A stretch of DNA of 64,000 nt, from positions 3,720,001 to 3,784,000 of the forward strand of contig JACKHI010000001.1 in the NCBI GenBank assembly GCA_020639075.1, read 5' to 3'. This document shows positions 23,723 to 33,600 of this stretch, one piece after another. Numbering within the stretch: position 1 is the first letter of the stretch; the number at the start of each line of letters is the position of its first letter. The stretch comes from Phycisphaerales bacterium (GTDB taxonomy: Bacteria > Planctomycetota > Phycisphaerae > UBA1845 > UTPLA1). The position numbers and the translations under genes are program-made. The notes beneath the pieces were generated by a model. That model searched no databases and was not told where the DNA came from. It saw nothing but the letters and a program-made list of their open reading frames with translations.

Positions 23723-26424
23723 GTCTGGAGCGTCAAAGCCGGATACACGAGTTGTTCGCTGCGGCGATCGACGAAGAGCCGCCCGAGCGCGAGGCGTTTC
23801 TTCGCCGTGAATGCGGCGACGACGTGGAACTCTTCGATGAAGTCAGATCGCTATTGTCGCATCATGACGTCGCCGAGGGATTCATCGATACGCCCGTCAT
23901 CCACAAAGCGCTGGAAGAGACGGACCTGCACGTGCAGTCGGCGGGACGCAAGGTTGACGCGGACGCCGCGATGCCGGACCAGATCGGCGCCTATCGGATT
24001 CTGCGTCGACTCGGGGAAGGCGGCATGGGCGTCGTCTACCTCGCCGAGCAAAAGCACCCTCGTCGGATCGTCGCGCTAAAGGTCATTCGATCGGGCGTGA
24101 TGTCACCGCGCGTCTTGCGGCGGTTCGAGCACGAAGCGCAGGTACTCGGTCGTCTGCAGCATCCGGGAATCGCGCAGATTTTCGAGGCGGGCACGGCGCG
24201 CGTGCTTGGCCAGACGCAGCCGTTCTTCGCCCTGGAGTACATCGAAGGCCTCTCGCTGTCCGAATACGTGGACAAGGAGCGATTGGGCGTTCGTGCGAGG
24301 CTCAGTCTGATTGCGCGGATCTGCGACGCCGTGCATCACGCGCATCAGAAGGGCGTGATCCATCGAGACCTGAAGCCGGGCAATATCCTCGTTGATGCGA
24401 CGGGGCAGCCGAAGATCCTCGACTTCGGCGTCGCCCGTGTGACCGACGCCGACGTGAACGTCACGACGCTTCAGACGGACATTGGTCAGCTCGTCGGCAC
24501 TGTTCCCTATATGAGTCCGGAACAGGTGGCCGGCAACAGCGACGCATTGGACACGCGTTCAGACGTATACGCGCTGGGCGTCGTGTGCTACCAGCTGCTG
24601 ACGGGGCGGCTGCCGCATGATCTGGCGCGCAAAGTGATTACCGAGGCGGCCAGGATCATTCAGGAGGAGGAGCCGGCGCCGATCAGCATGATCAATCGTT
24701 CGTTGCGCGGCGACATCGAGACGATCATCGCCAAGACGCTGGAGAAGGACCGTGATCGGCGCTACCAATCGGCTTCGGAACTGGCGGCGGATATTCGTCG
24801 CTATCTCAATGACGAACCGATCGTCGCGCGTCCCGCCAGCGCGTTTTATCAGATTCGCAAATTCACGCGGCGCAACAAGGTCGTCGTGACGGCGACGATG
24901 TCAGTCATCGCGGCCTTGTCCGGCGGCCTGATTTACTCGGTTATCCAGCGTGACAAGGCAATCAGCGCCGAGCTCGCGGCGCGAACCGAGGCGGAGCGCG
25001 CGAAGCGTGAGGCGAAGAAGGCGGCTCGCGTCGTCGGATTTCTCGAGAACATGCTCTCTCACGCGACGCCTGCGAATGCGGACGATCGCGATCTGACAGT
25101 CGCCGAAGTGATGGAGACATCGGCCGCGGAAGTCGAACGCGAACTGGCCGACGAGCCCGAGGTGCTCGCGAGCGTCCAGACGACGATCGGCCGGACGCTG
25201 ACAAGCCTGGCGAGATACGACGAAGCGGAGGTCCAGCTCGAACGTGCGCTGAACGCGCAGCGGCAACTTCTCGGCGACGAGCATCCCGACACGATCACGA
25301 CGATCCAGGTGCTCGGGACGCTGCGCAAGCTTCAGGGCAGATACCCCGAGGCTGACGAGCTGATGACGCAGGCCGTCGAACTGTCGAAGCGCGTTCATGG
25401 CGAGCGGAGCAAGCGGACTGCGCAGATCGTGAACGACATGGGGACGGTCCGCCTGCGGCTGGGAGATTTCAAGGAGGCGTTGGCCGATTTTCAGCAGGCC
25501 GCTGACATCGTCGGCGAAATCGAGGGAGAAGAGTCGACGATGATGAGCGAGGTCCTGGGCAACATGGGATACGCGTTGTCGAGCCTCGAACGCTACAAGG
25601 AGGCGGAGGCGGCACTGGTTCATGCGCTGGAGATTTCAAGGGCGATGACCGGCCGAAGGACGATTGCGACGGCCAGTATGCTGAACAATCTGGGCTACGT
25701 TCGGCGTAGACTGGGCGATGTACAGGGCGCGATCGACGCGACGCGCGAAGCACAATCCACGGATGAAGCGATATATGGCCGCGCGCATCCGCGAACGATC
25801 CGTTCGCTGTCGAACCTCGCCGTCATGTTGAGAAGCAGCGGAGCACTCGAAGAGGCGGAACGCCTCTACCGGGAAGTTGTGGACCGATACATCGAGGCGC
25901 TGGGCCCGGACCATCCGTCGGTCGGCAATGCGCTGACGAATCTGGGATTCCTGTTGTCGATCACGGATCGGGAGACCGAGGCGTGCGAGAAGCTCGCAGA
26001 GGCGTTGCGCATTTTCCGCGCGTCGCTGCCGGCGGATCATGTCAATATCGGGAACACGGCGTCCAAGTACGGCGACGCGCTGATGGGACTGGGCCGTTAC
26101 GCGGACGCGGAGCCGCTATTTCGGGAATCGCTCGGGATTTTCGAGAAGGCCCTCGGCTCCGACAGTCCTGCGTATGGATCTGCTTGCAGCAAACTGGGCC
26201 GCGTGCTGATCGCTATCGATCGCGGCGATGAAGGCGAACCGCTGGTGATTCGCGGCGTTGACACATTGATCGCCGGCGGGCATGCCGAAGGCGAGGCTGA
26301 GCGCGGCGTTGCAGACCTCGCTGCGTACTACGAGTCGATTAACGAATCGGAGAAGGCGCTATCCCTGAGGGATAAGTTGAAGCAGGCGATCGCCGATGCC
26401 ACGCCGATGAGTGACGCCCCTTGA
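23719..26424 (+). CDS. Ser/Thr protein kinase with transmembrane helix and TPR repeats
   Basis: 901 aa from ATG 23719 (ATGA overlap with the sigma stop; the open frame further upstream lies within the sigma gene). Residues 1-70 are a helical N-terminus typical of these kinases (RIHELFAAAIDEEPPEREAFL). The kinase domain spans about 90-365 with LGEGGMGVVYLAE, VALKVI, VIHRDLKPGN, DFGVAR, SPEQ and DVYALGVVCYQLLTG. One transmembrane helix (VVVTATMSVIAALSGGLIYSV, about 390-412) precedes a basic coiled segment. At least seven TPR units of the Kinesin-light-chain/TPR_12 kind follow (DEAEVQLERALNAQRQLLG, EADELMTQAVELSKRVHG, EAERLYREVVDRYIEALG). All catalytic residues are retained, so it should be active. 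Its partner sigma factor is the natural candidate target. Confidence 0.93.
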   Translation: MSLERQSRIHELFAAAIDEEPPEREAFLRRECGDDVELFDEVRSLLSHHDVAEGFIDTPVIHKALEETDLHVQSAGRKVDADAAMPDQIGAYRILRRLGEGGMGVVYLAEQKHPRRIVALKVIRSGVMSPRVLRRFEHEAQVLGRLQHPGIAQIFEAGTARVLGQTQPFFALEYIEGLSLSEYVDKERLGVRARLSLIARICDAVHHAHQKGVIHRDLKPGNILVDATGQPKILDFGVARVTDADVNVTTLQTDIGQLVGTVPYMSPEQVAGNSDALDTRSDVYALGVVCYQLLTGRLPHDLARKVITEAARIIQEEEPAPISMINRSLRGDIETIIAKTLEKDRDRRYQSASELAADIRRYLNDEPIVARPASAFYQIRKFTRRNKVVVTATMSVIAALSGGLIYSVIQRDKAISAELAARTEAERAKREAKKAARVVGFLENMLSHATPANADDRDLTVAEVMETSAAEVERELADEPEVLASVQTTIGRTLTSLARYDEAEVQLERALNAQRQLLGDEHPDTITTIQVLGTLRKLQGRYPEADELMTQAVELSKRVHGERSKRTAQIVNDMGTVRLRLGDFKEALADFQQAADIVGEIEGEESTMMSEVLGNMGYALSSLERYKEAEAALVHALEISRAMTGRRTIATASMLNNLGYVRRRLGDVQGAIDATREAQSTDEAIYGRAHPRTIRSLSNLAVMLRSSGALEEAERLYREVVDRYIEALGPDHPSVGNALTNLGFLLSITDRETEACEKLAEALRIFRASLPADHVNIGNTASKYGDALMGLGRYADAEPLFRESLGIFEKALGSDSPAYGSACSKLGRVLIAIDRGDEGEPLVIRGVDTLIAGGHAEGEAERGVADLAAYYESINESEKALSLRDKLKQAIADATPMSDAP

Positions 26425-26882
26425 TAAGGTCGACAGCAGGACAGCGAACCATCGCGATACAGGCCAATCCGTTGCAGAATCTCAAACGGGTCTCGACATG
26501 GCGTGCCCGGCGTTAGCAGACTCGTCCGAGAATCCGAATAAGTGAAACATTGCCCGGTTCGCTCAGCGGCGTGCGGGTCCTTGGCGATCGCTCAACAATC
26601 TCTGAAACGAACGTAGCCGCCTCTTGCTACAAGCGGGTTCTCGCGCGATTGCACGGGCTTGCTCCGGGTTATTGCGCTTAATTATTGACGGAATTACTAA
26701 TCGTCCGTCGGTGCTTTGACGATTCCCAAGTCTGAGCGAACGACTGCCCGGCGTGCCGATTTCATTCCACTCCAATCCATAAGTAAAGCGTCATACCCTC
26801 CCAAACGATGATCCATAGACGCCGCGTGCTCAGTCTGGCGCGTCGGCGCGTCCGTTAATTGCGAACCCGGAGGACGACCCCA
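26425..26882. other. intergenic region upstream of the chemotaxis operon
   Basis: 458 bp without a credible gene. It contains a sigma-28-like promoter candidate (26784-26810) and an AT-rich element CTTAATTATTGACGGA near 26678 that recurs with small changes near 40170. No terminator for the upstream kinase gene is apparent. Confidence 0.5.
26784..26810 (+). promoter_or_regulatory. candidate sigma-28 (FliA/WhiG-type) promoter for the che operon
   Basis: TAAAGCGT, 11 nt, then AAACGATG; the motility-sigma consensus is TAAAGTTT-N11-GCCGATAA. The TAAAG core and the CGAT core match with the exact 11-nt spacing. The element lies 72 nt upstream of the cheW start codon. Confidence 0.4.
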
Positions 26883-27395
26883 ATGGCGACTGCGCTGGCG
26901 AAGGCACCGAACAAGACTTCGGATAACGACGCTGCCGAGCGTGCCGAGGCGACAAACCAGATTGTCGGTTTTCGGTTGGCGAACGAGGAATACGGCGTCG
27001 ACATCATGCGCGTCCAGGAGATCATCCTGCCGGGCGAGATCACGCAGATGCCGGAAGTTCCCGACTACATCTGCGGACTGATCAACCTCCGCGGTCATGT
27101 CATCCCGATTGTCGATCTTCGAAAGCGTTTCGGCCTGCCGGTCAGCGAACGCGACGAACATACACGGATTATCGTCGTCAATGTGGGCACTCGGACGATC
27201 GGCATGGTTGTCGATGCGGTCAACGAAGTGCTTCGCATTACTGAAGATCAGCTCGAACCGCCGCCGTCGAGCATCGTCGGCATCGAGCATGTTTACATCA
27301 AAGCGCTGGTTAAGTTCGACGACAAGCTGCTCATTCTCCTCGACATCGAGAGCATTCTCTCCCGGGAGGAAACGGCGAAGTTGATCGGCGGTTAA
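26883..27395 (+). CDS. cheW: chemotaxis coupling protein CheW
   Basis: 170 aa from ATG 26883, with GGAGG about 10 nt upstream. After a polar N-terminal tail of about 30 residues the CheW fold is clear: NQIVGFRLANEEYGVDIMRVQEI, MPEVPDYICGLINLRGHVIPIVDLRKRFGL with the conserved G-L-I-N-L-R-G, TIGMVVDAVNEVLRI, and the C-terminal strand DDKLLILLDIESIL. It couples the receptor to CheA. It is the first gene of a same-strand run ending with cheB at 36950. Confidence 0.96.
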   Translation: MATALAKAPNKTSDNDAAERAEATNQIVGFRLANEEYGVDIMRVQEIILPGEITQMPEVPDYICGLINLRGHVIPIVDLRKRFGLPVSERDEHTRIIVVNVGTRTIGMVVDAVNEVLRITEDQLEPPPSSIVGIEHVYIKALVKFDDKLLILLDIESILSREETAKLIGG

Positions 27396-27490
27396 TCGAG
27401 ATATCGGCGGATCGTTCGGCGGGCACGTTCGTGGCAGGCCGATCCGGATTTCAACTATGGGGCACTGGCCAAAAGAGGTAAGTGAAAAAA

Positions 27491-29602
27491 ATGACCACCA
27501 ACAAGAAGAATAACGAAGCGTCTGTCACGAATCAGGAATGGAACCAGGCCGATCTCGTCGGCCAGATGAACGCCATCAGAAAGGTGATGGCCGTCATCGA
27601 GTTCGAACTCGACGGCACGATCATCTGGGCCAACGACAACTTCTGCAACGCGCTGGGCTACGAACTGTCGGAGATCCAGGGCAAGCATCACAAGATTTTC
27701 GTGGACGACGAGTATCGAACGAGCGCGGAATACAAGGCGTTCTGGAAGAAGCTCGGCAACGGCGAGTTCGTCGCCGACGAATTCAAGCGGATTACGAAAG
27801 ACGGCGGCGAGATCTGGATCCAGGCTTCGTACAATCCCATCTTCGATGAGAACGGCGATCCGTTCAAAGTCGTGAAGTATGCGACGGACGTTACGGAACA
27901 GAAGCTCCGCAACGCCGACTATCAGGGGCAGATCGAAGCCGTCGGCCAGTCGATGGCCGTGATCCAGTTCCATCTCGACGGCACTATCATCGCGGCCAAC
28001 GAGAACTTCTGCAAAGTCGTGGGCTACAGCGAGTCGGAACTCAAGGGCAAGCATCATCGCATGTTCGTTGATCCGGCGCACGTCAACGGCCCTGAATACA
28101 AGTCATTCTGGGAGCGGCTCAACAACGGTGAATTCGACTCGGGTGAGTACCGGCGGTTCGGCAAGGGTGGCAAGGAGATCTACATCCAGGCGTCCTACAA
28201 CCCCATCAAGAACGCCAATGGCGACGTCTACAAGGTCGTCAAGTACGCGACGGACGTGACTGCGGCCGTGAAGCTCCGTCAGCGATCGTCGCTGATGATT
28301 CCGCTCGTTGAGAATGCACCGGTCAACATGATGCTGGCCGACAAGGAGCTCAACATCGTCTACGTCAATCCGGCGACGGTGAAGAACCTGACGCCGCTGG
28401 CTCACCTGTTGCCGATTCCGATGGACAAAGTCGTCGGCAGCAACGTCGACATCTTCCACAAGAACCCGGCTTACCAGCGCAAGATTCTGTCGGATCCGAA
28501 GAACCTGCCGCATCAGGCGATCATCGAACTCGGCGATCAGAAGCTCGACCTCCAGGCCAGTGCCACGTACGACGAGAAGGGCGAGTACGCCGGTCCCATG
28601 GTCGCGTGGTCCAACATCACTGAGAAGCTAAGGATGGAAGCCGAGCAGAAGACGCTGAGCGAGAAGATCGAGAGCGACGCGAAGGAGCTTCAGGAGAAGG
28701 TCAACAAGCTGCTCGCCAACGTTCAGGCGGCGGCAGGCGGCGATCTGACGACGGACGTTACGGTTTCCGGCGAAGACGCGATCGGCCAGCTCGGCGAAGG
28801 CCTGAATCGCATGATCACTTCGCTTCGCGAGATCATCGTTCAGATCGCGGACGCGGCGACGCAGTTCACCGAGGGCGCTCGCGTTGTTTCCGAAGGTTCC
28901 ACGTCGCTCTCCGACGGCGCTCAGACGCAGTCGGCGAACGTCGAGCAGATGTCGGCGGCGGTTCAGTCGCTGAACAAGATGATCGGCGGCGTCGCAGAGA
29001 ATGCGAAGAACGCCGACAAGATCGCTCGCGAGACAAGCCAGCGAGCCGAAAGCGGCGGCGCGGCCGTCGAGAAGAACATCGAGGCGATGAAGCTCATCGA
29101 CAAGTCGAGCGAGCAGATCGCCGAGATCATCGGCGTCATTTCCGAGATCGCGGCCCAGACCAACCTGTTGGCGCTCAATGCGGCCATCGAGGCGGCCCGC
29201 GCCGGTGAGCACGGCCTTGGTTTCGCAGTCGTTGCCGACGAAGTTCGCAAGTTGGCGGAGCGATCCAGCGAAGCGGCGAAGGAAATCACGACGCTGATCA
29301 AGGAATCGACGCAGCGAGTGAAGGAAGGCGCCGAGCTCAGCGAACAGACGGGCGAGGCCCTGAAGAAGATCATCGAAGGTGTCGAGGACACGGCTCGCGG
29401 CATCTCCGAAATCGCCAGTGCGACGGAAGAGCAGGCGGCCACTGCGTCCGAGGTCAACACGGGCATTCAGAACGTCTCGTCGATCACGGAGAACAACGCG
29501 TCGGCTGCCGAAGAGATGGCAGGTTCCGCCGAAGAGCTGTCCGGTCAGGCCGCACAGCTGTCGGAACTCGTCGGCGCGTTCAACGTCGGCAGCGGCAAGT
29601 AA
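27491..29602 (+). CDS. cytosolic methyl-accepting chemotaxis protein with three PAS domains
   Basis: 703 aa from ATG 27491. A GTG nine bases earlier is in frame but sits only 3 nt from the GAGG, so the ATG is preferred. There is no transmembrane helix. Two near-identical PAS/PAC units come first: VMAVIEFELDGTIIWANDNF, ending VVKYATDVT, and SMAVIQFHLDGTIIAANENF, ending VVKYATDVT. A divergent third PAS follows (VNMMLADKELNIVYVNPAT). A HAMP-like helical linker (about residues 405-460) leads to the signalling hairpin with the diagnostic tip EIAAQTNLLALNAAIEAARAG. Glu/Gln-rich methylation helices flank it. The first two PAS units match the Aer/PAS_3-like type that can bind FAD or haem, but no defining cofactor residue can be named. 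Predicted to sense a cytoplasmic or redox signal. Confidence 0.93.
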   Translation: MTTNKKNNEASVTNQEWNQADLVGQMNAIRKVMAVIEFELDGTIIWANDNFCNALGYELSEIQGKHHKIFVDDEYRTSAEYKAFWKKLGNGEFVADEFKRITKDGGEIWIQASYNPIFDENGDPFKVVKYATDVTEQKLRNADYQGQIEAVGQSMAVIQFHLDGTIIAANENFCKVVGYSESELKGKHHRMFVDPAHVNGPEYKSFWERLNNGEFDSGEYRRFGKGGKEIYIQASYNPIKNANGDVYKVVKYATDVTAAVKLRQRSSLMIPLVENAPVNMMLADKELNIVYVNPATVKNLTPLAHLLPIPMDKVVGSNVDIFHKNPAYQRKILSDPKNLPHQAIIELGDQKLDLQASATYDEKGEYAGPMVAWSNITEKLRMEAEQKTLSEKIESDAKELQEKVNKLLANVQAAAGGDLTTDVTVSGEDAIGQLGEGLNRMITSLREIIVQIADAATQFTEGARVVSEGSTSLSDGAQTQSANVEQMSAAVQSLNKMIGGVAENAKNADKIARETSQRAESGGAAVEKNIEAMKLIDKSSEQIAEIIGVISEIAAQTNLLALNAAIEAARAGEHGLGFAVVADEVRKLAERSSEAAKEITTLIKESTQRVKEGAELSEQTGEALKKIIEGVEDTARGISEIASATEEQAATASEVNTGIQNVSSITENNASAAEEMAGSAEELSGQAAQLSELVGAFNVGSGK

Positions 29603-29727
29603 CGCCCTGCCGAAGTCACTGACCCCTACGGGCGTGGGCGGCGGCAATGTCGCCGCCCACGCTCCGATTTCAGTCCGCGTTGCGTCGCATCGGCAGGAAG
29701 CCCGCAGGAGGCACTGGAGGCCCGATC

Positions 29728-30609
29728 ATGTTTCTTCAAAAGCTCACAGAATCTCAGTTCAAAGACATCGCAAAGCTTGTCTACGACAAGACGGGCATCC
29801 ACCTCGAAGACCGTAAGCTCGGACTGCTCAGCAATCGACTCCGGAAGCGCCTGAAGGCGCTGGATATGGCGGATTTCGGGGATTACTACAAGTACATCAG
29901 CAGCGACAAGGGATTCAAGGAAGAAGAGCCGCACTTTCTCAGTGCCGTCACGACGAACGAGACGTACTTCTTCCGCAACGACCAGCTCTGGAAATACATC
30001 ACTGAAGAACTCGTCGATCACTTCGTTCAGTCGAAGAAGTCAGGTCGCAAGTCGATCCGCGTCTGGAGCGCTGCGAGCAGCAGCGGCGAAGAGGCGTACA
30101 CGTGTGCGATCGTGCTTCGCGAGCTTCTGCCGAATTTCAACACGTGGGACGTCAAGATCGTCGGCAGCGACATCAGCAACAATGTGCTCGATAAGGCGAA
30201 GGCCGCCGTGTACAACGACTACGCCGTCTCGAAGACGACCCCCGAGCGAATCAAGAAGTGGTTCAATGAGAAGGACGGCGCGTATCACTTGAAGGACGAG
30301 ATCAAGAGTATGGTGGAATTCAAATTCCACAACCTTCGCGATTCGATGGCGAAGGGAACTTTCGATCTGATCTTTCTCCGAAACGTCCTGATGTATTTCG
30401 ACGTGGCGATGAAGAAACGCGTGATCGACGTCGTGACCGAAGCGCTGGCCCCTCACGGCCGGTTGATTGTCGGCGACGTCGACCCGATTCGCACGATTTC
30501 TGAACTGGCCAGCCACATGACGCTCGAATACCTGCGGCCCGGCATCTACGGCAAGCCGTCCATCACGGGCGCCGGTTCGACGGACCAGAAGCGGATGGTG
30601 ACCACGTGA
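29728..30609 (+). CDS. cheR: chemotaxis methyltransferase CheR
   Basis: 293 aa from ATG 29728, with GGAGG 7 nt upstream; the longer open frame has no ribosome site. The N-terminal helical CheR_N domain (FKDIAKLVYDKTGIHLEDRKLGLLSNRLRKRL) contains the Arg patch that docks on receptor. The SAM-dependent methyltransferase domain has TTNETYFFRN, VWSAASSSGEEAYTCAI (SAM motif I), GSDISNNVLDKA and LIFLRNVLMYF. It methylates receptor glutamates. There is no C-terminal NWETF-type binding pentapeptide need, because the receptor is encoded next door. Its TGA overlaps the GTG of cheA. Confidence 0.95.
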   Translation: MFLQKLTESQFKDIAKLVYDKTGIHLEDRKLGLLSNRLRKRLKALDMADFGDYYKYISSDKGFKEEEPHFLSAVTTNETYFFRNDQLWKYITEELVDHFVQSKKSGRKSIRVWSAASSSGEEAYTCAIVLRELLPNFNTWDVKIVGSDISNNVLDKAKAAVYNDYAVSKTTPERIKKWFNEKDGAYHLKDEIKSMVEFKFHNLRDSMAKGTFDLIFLRNVLMYFDVAMKKRVIDVVTEALAPHGRLIVGDVDPIRTISELASHMTLEYLRPGIYGKPSITGAGSTDQKRMVTT

Positions 30610-33600
30610 GCGACTACGTACCGGATATCTCTGAAGAACTCTTGGCCGGATTCGTCGATGAGGCCCCGGAGTATCTGGAGATTCTCGACGACGGCCTGAT
30701 GGCCCTCGAGCAGAAAGCCCAGGCCGGCAACGGCCTGATCACGCTCGATTCGCCTGAAGACCACAGTCGGATGAACGAGATGTTCCGCGCCGCCCACAGC
30801 TTCAAGGGGCTGGGGGCCGCGATGGGCTTCGACAAGATCCGGGACCTGACGCACGTGATGGAGACGCTGTTTGACCAGCTTCGGATGGGCAAGCTCGCGC
30901 TCGCGGATCATGCGGTCGAAACGCTGTTCAAAGTCATCGATCGGCTCAAGGCGCTGATCAACGAACTGACGGCGCCGCCTGACGCGCCGGTGGAGATCGA
31001 GGATTGCGTTTCGGCGCTCGAGGCGATTCTCCGTGGCGAAGTCGCTGATGGCGACAACGAATCGAACCAGGCGACGACGGAGGTAATGAATACCGTGGAA
31101 GCAGATGCCTCGCCCCAGACCGAATCGTCGACGGACGGAATCGAATCCATGCCGACGGAGGTCGAAACTGCTCCGGGCGGCAAAGCAGTCATTCCCGCGC
31201 TCGGTCCCGACGCGGCTGTTCTTGAGAACTCGGATCTCGCGCATCTGTTCGTGGATTCCACGCTCGAAACTCTGGATGAACTCAACGCAACGCTGCTCAA
31301 GCTGGAGGAAACGCCGGACGACACGGAAGCCATCAACGATGTCTTTCGCTGCGCTCACAACATCAAGGGTGCGACCGGCGCTGCGGGCTGTACGGCGCTC
31401 TATCACATGACCCACGAGATGGAGACGGTTCTCGATCTCGTTCGCTCTCACGAACTCAGTCTGACGCCGGACATGATGCAGGCGATTTTCGCCGCTGCCG
31501 ATCGTGTACGGGCTGATGTAACGCTCATCAAGAATGATGACATGGCCTCGCTGACGGGCGAGGGCACGGACGGGATGTTCACAACATGGCTCAGCGGCGC
31601 CGTGAAGACGGCGGCTCAGCCCAAGAGCCCGCCGGCGTCAACAGCCGCACAGCCTGACGCGAGTGAGGACAGTCCGGCAACGACCTCAGCGGCGCCCAGC
31701 GCCGTTGAGCCTGTGGCGGACGGCGACATGATCATCCAGGTACGTTTCCCCAAGGACTTCATTGAAGCGGAAGTTCAGGCTTACCTGATCAAGAACAAGC
31801 TCGAAGAGTTCGGCGATGTCATCTCGACATCGCCGGATGTCGACACGCTCGACGGTTCGGCAGCCCTGGAGGACATACGATATTTCGTGAACTCCAGTGC
31901 CCAGCCCGCGGAGATCGAGAAAGTCATCAAGTCGTACACCGTCGAGTCGGTTCACATTCGGCGCGGCGACGAAGTCTCCGAGGCCGAGTCCGTCGCCGCC
32001 GAGCAGAAACCATGTGCGGCTGCATCGCAACAGAGTGAACCTGCGACGCCGACGGCCGCTCCGAAAACGACGATTGCGCCCGAGCCCGCGAAGAAACCCG
32101 CCTCGAAGACGGCGCCCGCCCCGACGCCCAAGGCGCCTGTGCCCGTGTCGACGGAGAATGCGGGGCAGGCGGCGGACAAGAAAGAGCCCGCCCGCCCGAC
32201 GGCGAAGCCGAGCGAGACGATTCGCGTGGACCTCGAGCGGCTTGATCAGTTGATGAACCTCGGCGGCGAGTTGGTGATCAACAAGGCCCGGCTGACGCAG
32301 ATTCACGGCCGGTTCGATCCGCTCTTCCACGGACAGAACCTGAGTTATCTGGTCAACGACATGTCGGAACGAGTCAATCGGCTCACGAATGCGCTCGAAA
32401 CGCAGGCCGAGGCCGGCAGCCAAAACCGGCGGAAGTCAGACATCGAAGACTCGATTCACTCGATCGCGGACGGGTTTCAGACGATTCGCGGCGCCATCGA
32501 GCAGTTTCAGGAAGCGCGCGGGGCGATGAACGATTTCTCCGAGGCGCTGCACGCGTTGAACCGCGTATCGGAAGGCATCCAGAAGGGTATCATGGAGACG
32601 CGAATGGTCTCCGTCGGCCCTTTGTTCCAGCGATTCCGCCGCGTCGTGCGCGACATCTCCAAGGCGACGGGCAAGAGCGTGAATCTCGTCCTGAAAGGCG
32701 AGCAGACGGAACTCGACAAGCGGATGATCGACGAGCTCGGCGATCCGCTGACGCACATGATTCGCAACAGCGTCGACCACGGCATCGAGACGCCCGAGGA
32801 GCGAGCCGCGTCCGGCAAGCCGGCCGTCGCCGAAGTCACGCTCAACGCGTTCCATCGTGGACGGCACATCTGCATCGAGGTCCGCGACGACGGCAAGGGC
32901 GTGAACATCGAGCGCGTGAAGGCCAAGATCATCGAAAGAGAGCTGGCCACACCGGCTGAAGTCGAGCGCATGAGCCACAAGGAGATCGTGCAGTACATCT
33001 TCAAGCCGGGCTTCTCGACGGCGGAGAAGGTCACGGATCTGTCGGGCCGCGGAATGGGCATGGACATCGTGCTCAACAAGCTCGAGCAGATCAACGGCAC
33101 AGTCGAGGTCGACAGCGTTACGGGGGAAGGCTCGGTCGTCACGATCAAGCTTCCGCTGACGCTCGCGATCATCACGGCGATCCTCGCAAAGATCGGCGAC
33201 TACGTTTATGCGATTCCGTTGGACGCCGTTGCAGAAATCATCACGGCGACGCGGTCCGAGATTCAGTACATTCAGAAAAAACGCGTCGTGCGCGTGCGAG
33301 AACGCGTTATCCCGGTCGCCTTCTTCGAGCAGATGTTCGCCGTGGGAAGCGACTCGCTGCGGACGCGGGTGCGGAACGAAGAATCGCTGACGCTCGTCAT
33401 TCTCGAGATGCAGAACGAGCGAGTCGGTCTCGTCGTCGACGAACTGATCGGGCAGGAAGACGTCGTGATCAAGAGCATCGCGGAGAACTTCCGGAACGTC
33501 TCGGGCATCACGGGGGCGTCGATCATGGGCGACGGCCGCGTGTCACTGATCCTGGATGTTGCGAGCATGATGTCGATGTTCGCCGAGCGGAGCGACGAGT

